From positions 226,154 through 290,153 of the forward strand of contig NZ_RCNT01000007.1 of NCBI RefSeq assembly GCF_003688285.1: 64,000 nt of DNA, written 5' to 3'. Origin of the DNA: Rhodophyticola porphyridii (GTDB taxonomy: Bacteria; Pseudomonadota; Alphaproteobacteria; Rhodobacterales; Rhodobacteraceae). The position numbers and the translations under genes are program-made. Each line of letters starts with the position of its first letter. Within the stretch, counting starts at the first letter, position 1. The notes under the pieces are model-generated. The model was not told where the DNA came from. It was given only the letters and a program-made list of their open reading frames with translations, and made no database searches. Of this stretch, positions 53,234 through 60,917 are shown in pieces.

Positions 53234-54452
53234 TGTATCCGTACTCAATGTTCAGCTATACGGCCAGCAGATAGGGACACTAACGCGTGTTGCAGGGGAT
53301 CGTAGCCTGTTTGCGTTCAACGAAGACTACATAAACGATGTAGACCGTCCGACGCTTGGGCTGTCGTTCAAAGACGAGTTTGGAGAACTACGCACTGACT
53401 TCAGGCCCGTCCAAAAGCAGGTTATGCCATTTTTCTCCAATCTATTACCGGAAGGGCATTTGCGAAAGTATCTGGCCGAGAAAGCAGGAGTAAATATTGA
53501 GCGTGAGTTCTTCTTGCTCTGGGCGCTAGGTCAAGACCTGCCTGGAGCGATCACTATCATACCAGCCGATGGAGAGCAGTGGCCGCCGGAAGCAGCAGAC
53601 GATGATGGTCTTCAGGAGGCGCAACCCAAAGATAGCATGATGCGTTTTTCGCTTGCTGGCGTTCAGTTGAAATTCTCCGCAATTGAGAGTGCGAGCGGCG
53701 GTTTGACGATCCCCGCCAAGGGAGTTGGTGGTGATTGGATCGTAAAGCTGCCGTCAAGAGAATACATGGGCGTACCCGAGAATGAGTTCTCCATGATGCG
53801 GCTGGCCAGCATGCTGGATTTAGATGTTCCAAAAATCGATTTGGTAGATATTGAACGTATTGCAGGATTACCAGACGGGACAGAACGCTTTGGCAGTAAA
53901 GCGTTTGTCATTCAACGCTTTGACAGATCACCGGGCGGAGAGCTCATCCACATCGAGGACTTTGCGCAAGTCTTTGGTGTTTATAGCGAGCACAAATACA
54001 GGAAAGCCAGCATGCGCAACATTGCAGCAGTCATTGCCTCTGAAAGCTCGGATGGTGATGTGCGCGAGTTTATCCGCCGCTTAGTCTTCAATACTATGAT
54101 CGGCAATGGAGACATGCACTTGAAGAACTGGTCACTGATCTATCCAGATCAGCGCAGCGCAGCGTTGGCACCTGCCTATGACTTTGTCTCCACAGTACCT
54201 TATCTTCCCTCAGACAGTTTCGCGCTCAATTATAGCCGAAACCGGGGGTTTGCTGACCTTGATGCGGACGAGCTCTCACATCTGGCGGCAAAAGCCGCGT
54301 TGCCAGAAAAGATGGTAATTGATACTGCGAGGCAAACGGCTAGTGACTTTCTTAAACTCTGGGAACGGGAAAAAGACTCCTTACCAATGATGGATGATGT
54401 CAGGGTGGCGATTGATAATTTGCTGCCAACTCTGAAGGTTTTCAACGTGTAG
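53226..54452 (+). CDS. hipA: HipA-like serine/threonine kinase toxin
   Basis: The 408-aa product has the HipA_N domain (VLNVQLYGQQIGTLTRVAGD, FFSNLLPEGHLRKYLA) and HipA_C kinase domain: MRFSLAGVQLKFSAIE (Gly-rich loop), DWIVKLPSREYMGVPENEFS, VIQRFDR, then the catalytic loop NTMIGNGDMHLKNWSLIYPD (D-x-H-x-K-N) and APAYDFVSTVPY (metal-binding Asp). HipA kinases phosphorylate tRNA synthetases and cause dormancy. All catalytic residues are present, so it should be active. It likely stabilises the mobile element or acts in defence. Confidence 0.87.
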   Translation: MADVSVLNVQLYGQQIGTLTRVAGDRSLFAFNEDYINDVDRPTLGLSFKDEFGELRTDFRPVQKQVMPFFSNLLPEGHLRKYLAEKAGVNIEREFFLLWALGQDLPGAITIIPADGEQWPPEAADDDGLQEAQPKDSMMRFSLAGVQLKFSAIESASGGLTIPAKGVGGDWIVKLPSREYMGVPENEFSMMRLASMLDLDVPKIDLVDIERIAGLPDGTERFGSKAFVIQRFDRSPGGELIHIEDFAQVFGVYSEHKYRKASMRNIAAVIASESSDGDVREFIRRLVFNTMIGNGDMHLKNWSLIYPDQRSAALAPAYDFVSTVPYLPSDSFALNYSRNRGFADLDADELSHLAAKAALPEKMVIDTARQTASDFLKLWEREKDSLPMMDDVRVAIDNLLPTLKVFNV

Positions 54453-54620
54453 TGAAAATAGATTTCTATACAACTTCAATAGCTTCGCAGCTCGCGGCAC
54501 ACCTTCGGGATTTTTGTTAAGCACCTCAAGATGCGCGATTGCCCCGCCAAAAGCTTTCGGTTTATAGGTCAGCTCGATTTCGACGTCTTCCCATGTGAAT
54601 CTGTATGTCTCGCTGCTCAT
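54381..54620 (-). CDS. small protein of unknown function next to ardA
   Basis: The 79-aa product MSSETYRFTWEDVEIELTYK then PKAFGGAIAHLEVLNKNPEG resembles small proteins encoded beside ardA on plasmids (TYTFTW.GI.IEV.Y.P.....AHLE). Resemblance fades after residue 45, so the C-terminus may be frame-shifted or replaced. It begins 1 nt after the ardA stop in the same direction and overlaps the hipA 3' end on the opposite strand by 72 bp. Confidence 0.5.
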   Translation of the reverse strand: MSSETYRFTWEDVEIELTYKPKAFGGAIAHLEVLNKNPEGVPRAAKLLKLYRNLFSLHVENLQSWQQIINRHPDIIHHW

Positions 54621-54621
54621 C

Positions 54622-55140
54622 TCAGTGGCTCCAGAATACGTGCACTTGCTCGAAGCCCGTCTGGATGATGAACACGTCACAGATTTCCATGTCCCGCGCC
54701 ATGCGCTCATAGTCGATGTAGAAGCGTAGGTTTTCAGGAACTTGGCCTGTTTCCTCCGTCAACTCCTCGGCGAAGTCAGCCAGGGAGCGGTACTCACCTG
54801 CGTAAGCGTCCTCAATGGCTTTGCGTGCTTCGCTCAGATCGCCAAAATGCCCGACCAGCTTCCCGCCGATCTCGCTATGTTCTCCGATGAAGGCCGCCAG
54901 CTCTGCAACCTCGTCAATGCCCATGTACTCGGACACGTCCACACCCTCGAAGCCCTCATGATCATGGATCGCCCACTCTTCCGCGTCTTCGATAGGTGAG
55001 GCTGCCAGCATCTTGCGGATATTGGCGTAGATGTCATAGGCGTCTTGTTCCGCATTTATCCAGCATCCATGCAGAATGCCGCTATTGTATGCTGCCAGAC
55101 AGCCAACATAGATTTGAATATCTCCTTGTGATTTTTTCAT
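54622..55140 (-). CDS. ardA: ArdA-like antirestriction protein
   Basis: The 172-aa product matches ArdA: IQIYVGCLAAYNSGILHGCW, then EWAIHDHEGFEGVDVSEYMG and VAELAAFIGEHSEIGGKLVG, with many Asp/Glu. ArdA mimics bent B-DNA and inhibits type I restriction enzymes, protecting DNA entering a new host. ATG 55140 has an excellent AAGGAG 8 nt upstream; the open frame extends to 55257 but that part is not ArdA-like. It belongs to the entry functions of the mobile element. Confidence 0.87.
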   Translation of the reverse strand: MKKSQGDIQIYVGCLAAYNSGILHGCWINAEQDAYDIYANIRKMLAASPIEDAEEWAIHDHEGFEGVDVSEYMGIDEVAELAAFIGEHSEIGGKLVGHFGDLSEARKAIEDAYAGEYRSLADFAEELTEETGQVPENLRFYIDYERMARDMEICDVFIIQTGFEQVHVFWSH

Positions 55141-55518
55141 TTTTCTTCTCCTTCCGTAAGGTATTGGGTTGCTCCTGCAACCCCTGCCTCGTGGCGAACA
55201 GTGGGTGTGCAAGCGGAAGGGAAAATCGGCGAAAGATTCTGTCGTTGTTGGGGGCAACCTTCAGGGGGAGCCGACAACGATCATAATCTGTTCGATCTGT
55301 TTTGCCTGAAGCGCGCCGAGGGCAAAGCCCTAAGCCATCTCCATCAAAGCATACAAAGCACAGTTCCGAAAGCAGTGTTAAACGGGTCTTGTGGCACGGC
55401 ACAGTACACCTAAACCTTTTCTTCAGATGCCCCCCCCGACCCATCAGGTCTTTATAGTCCCGAGAGGATGGACACGGTCACTCAATAGTTGGTAAGCTCG
55501 TTGTGGAGCAGAGCTATA
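55141..55518. other. ardA leader region with a hairpin
   Basis: No gene is seen in these 378 bp. A stable hairpin GGGTTGC-TCCT-GCAACCC lies at 55166-55183, just upstream of the ardA ribosome site. Anti-restriction genes of conjugative elements are often read from single-stranded-DNA promoters built from hairpins, so the leader may have such a role, but this is speculative. Confidence 0.4.
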
Positions 55519-56472
55519 ATGAATAAACGCCCAGCCATACCCTCAAAACTAAGGCAACAAGTGAATTATGACAGTGCTTTCGCCTGTGCAGTTTGTGCAG
55601 CGAAAGGCGATCAAATCCACCATATTGATAAGGATAACTCCAATAATACCACAGACAATCTTGTTCTACTCTGTCTTGCTCATCATGACGAAGCGCACAC
55701 TACTAGAGAGCTATCGCAGAGCTTGACGCCTAAACGATTGAAAGAATTTCGAAACAAGTGGTACAAGTCTGTTAACGAAAGGCGTCTACTTGCTGCATCT
55801 GTTGGCGGACAGAAAAGCCATTTAGATAATTTTATGCAGGTAGGCGTTTCGTGGGGATACATTAATCATGGCAGGCTAGTGCAGACTGCTCCGAAAGAAC
55901 TTCTAACCCGAGTTGATCAAACTTTGTTTTCACGACTCAAGCAGAGTGGTTACATCGATGAACGCGGAATTATGATTAGGCCGCGTGATGTGAAAGTCTC
56001 AAGCACTCTGCTTCGGAATACTGTTTACGATTGGTATCCACATATGGAGAGCTTGGCTTTGCATATGTTTTACAGTGATGTTGTCGATTCATTTGTTAGT
56101 CTTGTGCAGCCAATACATTTGAGCGACCATTCCTGGAACAGAACCTTCATTAAGGAGATGATCTCGTCCGGCAGTTTTATTTTTATTAACCGTGCGCAGT
56201 ATTTCAAGCGAACGCACGAAGAGGAAGAATTTGCTGAGGTCTCGGTAAGAACATTCAAGCGTAAAATAAAAATACAGTATCAATTAGACACCCGGCATAT
56301 GTTTGGCACTACCTCCATTACTTGTTCCTTCTCGGGGCACAAGTCTTGCGCCTCACTACTCCAGGTTAAATCCATTGAGGATATTGAGCAAGAACGCGTC
56401 CTTCACTGTACGCCGATTGCCTTGGGTGTCGGGTTCCATTTGAAGATGCAGTATCTGATAAATGAACATTGA
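55519..56472 (+). CDS. HNH endonuclease with long uncharacterised C-terminal domain
   Basis: The 317-aa product has an HNH domain in residues 1-70: SAFACAVCAAKGDQIHHIDK, then DNSNNTTDNLVLLCLAHHDE (zinc Cys pairs, catalytic His-His, Asn, His). The remaining about 240 residues (for example RDVKVSSTLLRNTVYDWYPH) do not match a family I recognise. The composition is lower in GC than the fdh region. ATG 55519 has GGAG about 10 nt upstream. It follows ardA divergently and precedes the HEPN-type pair; nuclease-plus-unknown-sensor layouts are common in phage defence, but the role is open. Confidence 0.72.
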   Translation: MNKRPAIPSKLRQQVNYDSAFACAVCAAKGDQIHHIDKDNSNNTTDNLVLLCLAHHDEAHTTRELSQSLTPKRLKEFRNKWYKSVNERRLLAASVGGQKSHLDNFMQVGVSWGYINHGRLVQTAPKELLTRVDQTLFSRLKQSGYIDERGIMIRPRDVKVSSTLLRNTVYDWYPHMESLALHMFYSDVVDSFVSLVQPIHLSDHSWNRTFIKEMISSGSFIFINRAQYFKRTHEEEEFAEVSVRTFKRKIKIQYQLDTRHMFGTTSITCSFSGHKSCASLLQVKSIEDIEQERVLHCTPIALGVGFHLKMQYLINEH

Positions 56473-56524
56473 GCTAAGCTGAGAGGCTTCGCCCCACTCT
56501 GGGTTCTTGCTTGATATGCACGCC

Positions 56525-56549
56525 TGCTTGCCAAGAGCGCTTGCAAGCA
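56525..56549 (+). promoter_or_regulatory. inverted repeat upstream of the HEPN-type gene pair
   Basis: TGCTTGC (56525-56531) pairs with GCAAGCA (56543-56549) across an 11-nt gap, and the right half also contains the 10-bp palindrome GCTTGCAAGC. AT-rich, -10-like sequence (TATATATT, TAGAAT) follows at 56562-56578, ahead of the first ATG at 56610. It may be an operator for the pair. Confidence 0.4.
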
Positions 56550-56609
56550 AGCGTCTGCTACTATATATTGTGTAGAATTTGACCAACTCTACCATCGGAA
56601 GTGACGACT

Positions 56610-57185
56610 ATGACCGCCAAACTCCACATCAATCTTACGCAAGGCATCGTTGATGTCGAAGGCGATATCGAGCTTGTGAAGTCTGTTTATGAGGATTTTA
56701 AGGACCGATTGTCCGCAGAGCCTGCTCCAGCAAACACACGACCTCCTACACCCTCAAAGGGTAATAATGAGGCTGACAAACCAGCTATGCAGAAACGACG
56801 TTCAGCACCGCGCAAGAAAGCTGCTGCGAGCGAAGGTAATGAGATCAGTATGAATGCTGATGCTCCGACACGGGACAAGAGCCTCGATACCTCAAAGCTA
56901 CAGAAATTTTATGACCAGTATGCGCCGAGCAGTGCCCCTGAAAAAATCTTGATCTTCCTCAAGTTCCTCATTGAAGAGGTTGGGATTGAAAGCCCTAACA
57001 CGGATCAGGTTTATACTTGCTTCCTGGACGCAAAGGAGAAGCCGCCGCAAGCGTTTGCGCAGGCGTTCCGCGATACCTCGAGCAAGAAGGGATTCATCGA
57101 CTTCAACTCGGCTGAGGACATTGTAATCACGACGAAGGGCAACAACCACTTTGAGTTTGATCTCAAGAAGAAGGGCGCTGAATGA
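56610..57185 (+). CDS. unknown protein, first gene of a candidate two-gene conflict system
   Basis: The 191-aa product is not recognised as a known family. It has three parts. An N-terminal beta-hairpin-like segment comes first (LHINLTQGIVDVEGDIELVK). A basic, disordered linker follows (about residues 35-95; KRRSAPRKKAAA). The C-terminal folded domain (about 98-187; KFYDQYAPSSAPEKILIFLK, VYTCFLDAKEKPPQAFAQAF) appears related to the N-terminal domain of the next gene's product, with the same helix order and a final beta hairpin that suggests a winged helix. ATG 56610 is chosen over the GTG at 56601. It overlaps the next gene by 4 nt (ATGA). Confidence 0.6.
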   Translation: MTAKLHINLTQGIVDVEGDIELVKSVYEDFKDRLSAEPAPANTRPPTPSKGNNEADKPAMQKRRSAPRKKAAASEGNEISMNADAPTRDKSLDTSKLQKFYDQYAPSSAPEKILIFLKFLIEEVGIESPNTDQVYTCFLDAKEKPPQAFAQAFRDTSSKKGFIDFNSAEDIVITTKGNNHFEFDLKKKGAE

Positions 57186-57952
57186 GCGATGCGGTCAATC
57201 GATTCTATAATTCGATTGAGGATGCGAACACAAAATCTCAATCGTCCTTAATCGAGTTTTTCGTCTACTTTCTCACAGTTGAACTCGGACAGGATGTGGC
57301 AGCGCCGAAAGATGTGGACCAGTGTTTTAGGGACTGTGACCTGACGCCGCCTAAGGCAACGTCGGTGCGGTTGTCGGAGGGAACTAAGGGCACGAAAACC
57401 AAGCCTCAAAAATACATCAAGTCGGGAAGTGGATATAAGTTACAGCGCCACATGCGCGAAGCGCTTTCGAAAAAACTTGGAGCAGAGACAACTACGATTC
57501 AGACGAGCGCCACGCTCCGCTCATTGGAGCACAAGCTACCCGATGGCAGCGCGAAGCTGTTCCTTGCTGAGACGCTGGATTGTTTTGAGGCTGGGGCAAA
57601 CCGAGCAACGATTGTCATGGCGTGGATTTTGGCCGTGAACCATCTCTTCGACTATATCCTCAAACACAAGCATGTAGAGTTCAACGCGGTGTTGGCGAAG
57701 AACACCGATAAGCGTGTTAAAGTTACGACCATCAAACAACGCGATGACTTCAGCGATATCCCAGAGGGCAAATTCATTGAGTTCTGCCGTAGCGCGGGTG
57801 TTGTCTCAAACGATGTTCGCAAAATCCTGGATCAGAAGCTTGGTACGAGAAACACGAGCGCCCACCCGTCAGGCGTGAAGATTACGCGAAGCAAGGTAAT
57901 CGATTTTGTCGAAGACCTCGTTGAGAACGTGGTTCTGAAATACAAGCTGTAG
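57182..57952 (+). CDS. HEPN-type protein, second gene of the candidate two-gene system
   Basis: The 256-aa product has an N-terminal domain (residues 1-100; NRFYNSIEDANTKSQSSLIE, VDQCFRDCDLTPPKATSVRL, YIKSGSGYKL) that mirrors the C-terminal domain of its partner. An all-helical C-terminal domain follows (about 120-256). This contains ETLDCFEAGANRATIVMAWI (the usual first helix of HEPN/DUF4145-like domains) and LGTRNTSAHPSG, where Arg223 and His228 form R-x4-H, the HEPN ribonuclease motif. HEPN RNases act in abortive infection, CRISPR ancillary proteins and toxin-antitoxin pairs. The motif supports RNA cleavage; the biological role is inference. Confidence 0.65.
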   Translation: MSDAVNRFYNSIEDANTKSQSSLIEFFVYFLTVELGQDVAAPKDVDQCFRDCDLTPPKATSVRLSEGTKGTKTKPQKYIKSGSGYKLQRHMREALSKKLGAETTTIQTSATLRSLEHKLPDGSAKLFLAETLDCFEAGANRATIVMAWILAVNHLFDYILKHKHVEFNAVLAKNTDKRVKVTTIKQRDDFSDIPEGKFIEFCRSAGVVSNDVRKILDQKLGTRNTSAHPSGVKITRSKVIDFVEDLVENVVLKYKL

Positions 57953-58321
57953 TCATTGATCAACCTGACGGCAGGTCGTCCATGGTTCGGTGCAGTAGGA
58001 GAGCGGCGTCTCCAAGTCGTGCGAGTGGGTTTCAAGGGGGCGCGATAGCCCCTTTGATCATGGGTGCAGGGAGAGCGACGTTTCCTTGCTCGTGGTTGAG
58101 CGGCGATTGCGCTCTCTGGCTGGATGACGGGTTCAATACCCGAGACCAGCCACAAGCCGAGGGGATGCAACGGGGGCGCGCAGCGGGTCCCCTTGCCAAG
58201 ATGGTGTTGTACTACAACACACATCTTGCGTTCGTCGCTAAGTCCGAAATCGGGAGCTCACTCCCAACGAAGTGATGACTTCAGGCTTGGTGCAGATAGG
58301 CTCGATGACCTAAACTGGGAC
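57953..58321. other. palindrome-rich non-coding region
   Basis: This 370-bp stretch has no convincing gene. It contains a hairpin AAGGGG-CCCCTT at 58034-58054, an imperfect G/C-rich dyad near 58168-58196 (GCAACGGGG ... CCCCTTGC), and a long near-perfect palindrome with arms 58197-58211 and 58213-58228 (CAAGATGGTGTTGTA / TACAACACACATCTTG, one extra base). Such clustering fits an origin of transfer, a replication or partition site, or a regulatory hub for the small genes that follow. None of these can be chosen from sequence alone. Confidence 0.45.
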
Positions 58322-58555
58322 ATGCCATCTTCACCGAAGCATACCCTCGGGGGCAAGCCGCTCGATCTTACCCATGATCTGGAAGCGCTCGCCCATATTG
58401 AGGCCGAGACGCAGGAGATTATATTGCGCTCGGTCGCGCCCCGCCATGTGGCCTCAGTCTGCCAGGCGCGCGATCTGTTTCTGAGACGACTCGCAGCGGC
58501 CTATTCGTGGAAGCACCAGCAGAACGCTCGGCCGAAGAGGGAGGGCAATGCATGA
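58322..58555 (+). CDS. small hypothetical protein, 77 aa
   Basis: [20 protein letters not shown] then [20 protein letters not shown] is a helical, soluble protein not recognised by me. ATG 58322 follows GGGA closely. It is the first of three or four tiny genes joined by 1-4 nt overlaps, a pattern that usually marks genuine coding. It lies directly after the palindrome-rich region. Confidence 0.5.
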   Translation: MPSSPKHTLGGKPLDLTHDLEALAHIEAETQEIILRSVAPRHVASVCQARDLFLRRLAAAYSWKHQQNARPKREGNA

Positions 58556-58755
58556 GCGACCCAGAACCCTACACCCATGCGTGGTGGATGCAAAAACCGC
58601 CCGAGCCTCTGGCGGATGTAGTGCGGCGTTTTCAGGAGATCGGACATCTCCAGCCGCCCGCCGTACAGAAGGTCTTGCAGAAGAAGTTACCGCCTCTGGA
58701 GGTAGCCGAGGAGATCGACCGCGACGTGGCGGCGCTTTGGGAGCGCGTTAGATAA
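58552..58755 (+). CDS. small hypothetical protein, 67 aa
   Basis: [20 protein letters not shown] then [20 protein letters not shown], with a C-terminal helix [19 protein letters not shown]. It starts at an ATGA overlap with the preceding gene, preceded by GAGGGAGGG. The composition is normal for a helical small protein. Family not recognised. Confidence 0.52.
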   Translation: MSDPEPYTHAWWMQKPPEPLADVVRRFQEIGHLQPPAVQKVLQKKLPPLEVAEEIDRDVAALWERVR

Positions 58756-58943
58756 TGAGAAACCTGCTCTACATCGTTGGTCAGCTCGAACATCTGGGTC
58801 GAGAAGCGGCTGCGCATTATCGGGCTTTGTGCCAGATCGAAGGCGATGATCCGTTGCAAGACCCGTATTGCCAGAGCGTCCTTGAAAACCTGTTAGAAGA
58901 AAGGCGGCGGAGCCTACGGGAATCATGGGACGCTGGCCGATGA
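58755..58943 (+). CDS. small hypothetical protein, 62 aa
   Basis: [20 protein letters not shown] then HYRALCQIEGDDPLQDPYCQ is helical and charged. Its ATG shares a base with the previous stop (TAATG). Family not recognised; the coupling to its neighbours supports expression. Confidence 0.48.
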   Translation: MRNLLYIVGQLEHLGREAAAHYRALCQIEGDDPLQDPYCQSVLENLLEERRRSLRESWDAGR

Positions 58944-59029
58944 ACGCAGAAGTAAGCAGCCCCAAGCATCCGACAGTGCGACACACCGAAACCAATCCTA
59001 CCAATATCCTCATGAAAACCGCTCGTTGA
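58940..59029 (+). CDS. possible 29-aa peptide
   Basis: An ATG overlapping the previous stop (ATGA) opens MNAEVSSPKHPTVRHTETNP then TNILMKTAR. It is very short and could be chance, but it continues the chain of coupled starts from 58322 onward. Confidence 0.25.
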   Translation: MNAEVSSPKHPTVRHTETNPTNILMKTAR

Positions 59030-59045
59030 AATTCGCACGAATTGT

Positions 59046-59378
59046 ATGTTTTGGCTACTATTTGATATGCACGATTTTCTACCAAAGGAGAATAGAGATG
59101 ATGTAGTCGAGGTTAAGCGCTCTCGCGTTCCACGTCTTGGCGATGACGAGCGGCCGTACTTGGAACACTATGTCATAAGAATGCCGCGATATTACTGGCG
59201 ATTGCTCGACTGGATGCAAGAGAAGCGAGGCATGGGGGCAAGCTTCATTTTTCATCATTGTGATGTGGTGAAGTTTCAAAAATGGGAAAAAATATCTGAG
59301 TTCTTCATGTTCTTCATAGATGACTGGATTAAGAAAGAAAACGATCTTCGACGCGTTTTTAATTCCGTCAACACATAG
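59046..59378 (+). CDS. hypothetical protein, about 110 aa
   Basis: The product (MFWLLFDMHDFLPKENRDDV, VEVKRSRVPRLGDDERPYLE, YWRLLDWMQEKRGMGASFIF) has a sensible mix of charged and aromatic residues with several Trp/Tyr/Phe. No ribosome site is obvious before either ATG (59046 or 59067). AT-rich compared with the flanks. Not recognised; convergent with the ankyrin gene. Confidence 0.42.
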   Translation: MFWLLFDMHDFLPKENRDDVVEVKRSRVPRLGDDERPYLEHYVIRMPRYYWRLLDWMQEKRGMGASFIFHHCDVVKFQKWEKISEFFMFFIDDWIKKENDLRRVFNSVNT

Positions 59379-59399
59379 AACAGAAGCAATGTTTCGAAG

Positions 59400-59765
59400 T
59401 TAGAAATTGAAGTCGGCATCTTCGAATGGCTGATCAAGCCATGTCATGACGTCACGGAGAGCAACCAAAGCATTCTCATCCCGTCGCTGCATCGCATATT
59501 CAATCGGGAAGTTGCCATAGCCGTCTTGCATGTTTGCCGGGGCGGTATCGATCTCGCAGGCTCTCACGACAAAGTCTTGTTGTCCATGCCAAGCCGCAAC
59601 GTGAACAGGCGTCATAAAGGCTTGTGTCGCTTTTCTATCTTGTAGAGTTTGCCCATCATCGAGCGCCGCCTGCAACTCGTCCAAGTCGCCGTTTTCTGCT
59701 GCACGAAAAATGTTTGGGCCCTCTTTACTCATATCACCATCAAATCGAATTGCTACATTAGACAT
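59400..59765 (-). CDS. ankyrin-repeat protein, partner of the upstream 370-aa gene
   Basis: The 121-aa product has ankyrin repeats: NIFRAAENGDLDELQAALDD, then MTPVHVAAWHGQQDFVVRAC and MQDGYGNFPIEYAMQRRDEN (the T-P-L-H-x-A-A-x-x-G and G-x-x-P-x-x-x-A patterns). There is no signal peptide, so it is cytoplasmic. It starts inside the end of the 370-aa gene (8-nt overlap), so the two are coupled. Small ankyrin proteins often act as protein-binding partners or immunity factors of a neighbouring toxin; that role is inference. Confidence 0.72.
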   Translation of the reverse strand: MSNVAIRFDGDMSKEGPNIFRAAENGDLDELQAALDDGQTLQDRKATQAFMTPVHVAAWHGQQDFVVRACEIDTAPANMQDGYGNFPIEYAMQRRDENALVALRDVMTWLDQPFEDADFNF

Positions 59766-60870
59766 TTATCTGAATTCCTTCAAGTTTTTTCAAATGAGCG
59801 GCCAATGCAGTTGGTATCACAATAGGAGTCATCTCATAGATTTCCGGGAACAATGAGCCTGAAATAGTTATCTCACCTCCGTTCAATTCTCGGAGCGGGA
59901 CTGCCAGAAATCCAGTACTACCGTCCTCCGAATGACTATCGAAACGAAAGAACAGTTTGAGTTCTACTTCTTTAGAGAGGAGGTAGGGATGGCACGGCGG
60001 CATGCTCGTCGTCCTTGTGAACTTCCGCGCGCTGATCACATGAAGCTCAATTTCTTCCTCCGGTGTATCCAGCCGTGGTTGAGGTGCCCAAAAGTAACCC
60101 TGGTATTCAAGAGCAAGACCTACATTGAGACTGGATAACGCCCCAATAATCGGCGCATCTCGTTCTACCTTCGGCATCTTGTAGATGAGAAAGTATCCAA
60201 TCCCGGTTTCGTGGAATTGAAGCGAAAGAATTTTCTGATCTGATCCAGCCAGAATTGAACGTCCCTGCTTCAGATAAAAGTAATAAACCTCGTCGGCGTC
60301 GAATAATTCCCGTAAAGGTCCTATGAAGAAGTTTGACTGGCCAATATCGTTTAGTGATTTGCTGTGGTAGTTCCGCCGCTTGTCGAGAACTGTTTGAGAT
60401 GCGGAAAAATGGTCAAGAATCTCAAGAGAATTCTTGATGATAAAGCGGCGAACGTACCTGAGAAAGCCGCGTGAAACCGTGCCGTCAGGCTTATGGAGCC
60501 ACTTTCGGATCAGGTCACGTCCATTATCACCCGGATTTGGACGCGCCTCCACGACCGATAATGCTACGCCATGACGGGCTTGATAGTCACGTCTCCTTGC
60601 CCTGATTTCAGGTTCCATGATCTGGTCATAGAGCTTCTGCGGAGAAAGAGATTTTTGGCCCATGTAACGCAGGAGAATTTCTTTGTAGCAATCGACACGA
60701 TATTGGGGCCAGTGATCAAAAACCGCGCGAGAAATGACATCGTCGATCTCTTTATAACTCAACTTCCGCAAAGCTGACAAAGAAATAACTTTATTGCTTA
60801 ACTCGTCCTTATTGCTTGCGGGAAATTTTTTCCCGCGTTCCCTGTGTTGATCCACTCCATCCTCAGACAT
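59758..60870 (-). CDS. unknown 370-aa protein, first gene of an ankyrin pair
   Basis: The product is not recognised. The N-terminal third is helical (LSYKEIDDVISRAVFDHWPQ, YRVDCYKEILLRYMGQKSLS). The middle has KWLHKPDGTVSRGFLRYVRR, and the C-terminal half is beta-rich (IGYFLIYKMPKVERDAPIIG, VELKLFFRFDSHSEDGSTGF). No signal or membrane segment is seen. It is divergent from the small gene at 60918 with only 47 bp between, and coupled to the ankyrin gene downstream. Lower GC than the fdh region. An effector or sensor role in an element-encoded conflict system is a guess from context. Confidence 0.6.
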   Translation of the reverse strand: MSEDGVDQHRERGKKFPASNKDELSNKVISLSALRKLSYKEIDDVISRAVFDHWPQYRVDCYKEILLRYMGQKSLSPQKLYDQIMEPEIRARRRDYQARHGVALSVVEARPNPGDNGRDLIRKWLHKPDGTVSRGFLRYVRRFIIKNSLEILDHFSASQTVLDKRRNYHSKSLNDIGQSNFFIGPLRELFDADEVYYFYLKQGRSILAGSDQKILSLQFHETGIGYFLIYKMPKVERDAPIIGALSSLNVGLALEYQGYFWAPQPRLDTPEEEIELHVISARKFTRTTSMPPCHPYLLSKEVELKLFFRFDSHSEDGSTGFLAVPLRELNGGEITISGSLFPEIYEMTPIVIPTALAAHLKKLEGIQINV

Positions 60871-60917
60871 GCCCCGTTTTTAACCTCGCGGGGCGGAGCA
60901 ACCAAGAGGAGAACACC

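Noticed and set aside
57953..58321. Possible tRNA or structured RNA in the palindrome-rich region
   Set aside because: The motif GGGTTCAATACCC resembles a T-arm, but no matching acceptor stem, anticodon arm or CCA context could be built around it.
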